The position numbers were made by a program, and so were the translations under genes. Of a stretch of 5,122 nt of DNA, positions 4,824 through 5,122 are shown piece by piece. Source of the stretch: Gemmataceae bacterium (lineage in GTDB: Bacteria > Planctomycetota > Planctomycetia > Gemmatales > Gemmataceae). The notes under the pieces are model-generated. The model did no database searches. It was not told the origin of the DNA and worked only from the letters and a program-made list of their open reading frames with translations. The first letter of the stretch is position 1. Every line of letters starts with the position of its first letter. Location: positions 1-5,122 of the forward strand of contig JAOAAM010000318.1 of assembly GCA_026418875.1 (NCBI GenBank), in the 5' to 3' direction.

Positions 4824-5122
4824 ACCCGGGTTCCTGATGGCCGTGGCGAAGATACGCCAACGCCGACCAGCCGGCACCACGAGGCGAACGAGCACAACTG
4901 GTGACGTAGCCGATCTCCTGCCCTTGATGCGTGACCTTGCTGCCCGGCGGCACGGCCTCGTCCAGCCGCAGACCCATCAAGCGACGGGGAGCGTGGCCGG
5001 CACGATCGCGGGCCATCACGATCGGCTCTTGCCCCAGGTAACAGCCCTTGGTGTAACAGATCGCCTGTTCGGTCCGCCCCACGTCAAAGGCGAAACGTTC
5101 TTCGGTGATGTCCCGGGCATAG
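4654..5122 (-). CDS. ygfZ: YgfZ/GcvT-like folate-binding protein, C-terminal part
   Basis: The frame enters from the window's right edge and ends at TGA 4654-4656, so the last 155 residues are seen. The family signature KGCYLGQE (residues 25-32 of the visible part) contains the conserved Cys (C27). In E. coli YgfZ this motif is needed for tetrahydrofolate-dependent help in repair or maturation of Fe-S enzymes. After it comes the C-terminal beta-barrel domain, from RRLMGLRLDEAVPPG to ALAYLRHGHQEPGSTVEV, ending normally near residue 119. The last 36 residues, with MTTMTTMTTT and GAMGAETNSP, are an unusual tail translated from the tandem repeat and from DNA antisense to the CPBP gene. The aminomethyltransferase GcvT is related, but the KGCYxGQE motif favours YgfZ. 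The N-terminal part lies outside the window. Confidence 0.88.
   Translation of the reverse strand, partial: YARDITEERFAFDVGRTEQAICYTKGCYLGQEPIVMARDRAGHAPRRLMGLRLDEAVPPGSKVTHQGQEIGYVTSCARSPRGAGWSALAYLRHGHQEPGSTVEVATPRGPRPAVVQPLPMTVPGSAMTTMTTMTTTAATMGAMGAETNSPAPEGS
4689..4744. repeat. 9-bp periodic tandem repeats at the convergent gene ends
   Basis: Two exact copies of CCCCCATCG (4689-4706) are followed, after a short degenerate stretch, by three exact copies of GTCGTCATC (4718-4744). Read on the plus strand in the CPBP frame they encode a Pro/Ser run. On the minus strand in the ygfZ frame the second block encodes MTT repeats. Neither peptide belongs to the conserved parts of the two proteins. 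Confidence 0.85.

Noticed and set aside
4589..4897. Minus-strand frame with a ten-aspartate run
   Set aside because: It is the alternative reading of the GTCGTCATC repeat; the ygfZ frame on the same strand has the conserved KGCYLGQE motif.

Overview
The window is GC-rich, densely coded bacterial chromosome. I think a planctomycete, probably in or near the Gemmata group, is most likely. The signs are a stand-alone trpC, a short tandem-ACT protein coupled to a PLP-type histidine decarboxylase, a CPBP membrane protease and a YgfZ-like protein with a planctomycete flavour. This placement rests on remembered family resemblance, not on a search. There are no rRNA, tRNA, CRISPR or insertion-sequence signatures, and every gene has similar base composition, so nothing looks recently acquired.

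Layout: (1) Bases 1-760, plus strand: the Gly/Pro-rich C-terminal tail of a protein that starts outside the window, coupled by an ATGA overlap to a small all-helical protein of unknown function. (2) Bases 797-2334, minus strand: a two-gene operon of a PLP-dependent histidine decarboxylase (hdc) followed by a tandem-ACT protein, again joined by ATGA. (3) Bases 2335-2793: about 460 bases with no convincing gene, holding three exact copies of a 9-bp repeat, two small hairpins and a -10-like box right in front of hdc. (4) Bases 2794-3573, minus strand: trpC, alone, with a GTG start, a good ribosome binding site and a hairpin just upstream. (5) Bases 3684-4823, plus strand: a CPBP-family intramembrane protease, divergent from trpC. 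(6) Bases 4654-5122, minus strand: the C-terminal part of a YgfZ/GcvT-like folate-binding protein, cut by the window end.

Most of these genes are ordinary metabolism and housekeeping. hdc would convert histidine (or possibly serine) to its amine, and the coupled ACT protein is a natural candidate amino-acid sensor. trpC serves tryptophan synthesis. The most unusual structure is the convergent end of the CPBP and ygfZ genes. The two reading frames overlap by 170 bp across a 9-bp tandem repeat, and each gene gains a low-complexity C-terminal tail that ends inside the other gene. I do not see a clear new multi-gene system; the best leads are this overlap, the hdc-ACT pair and the hdc upstream region.
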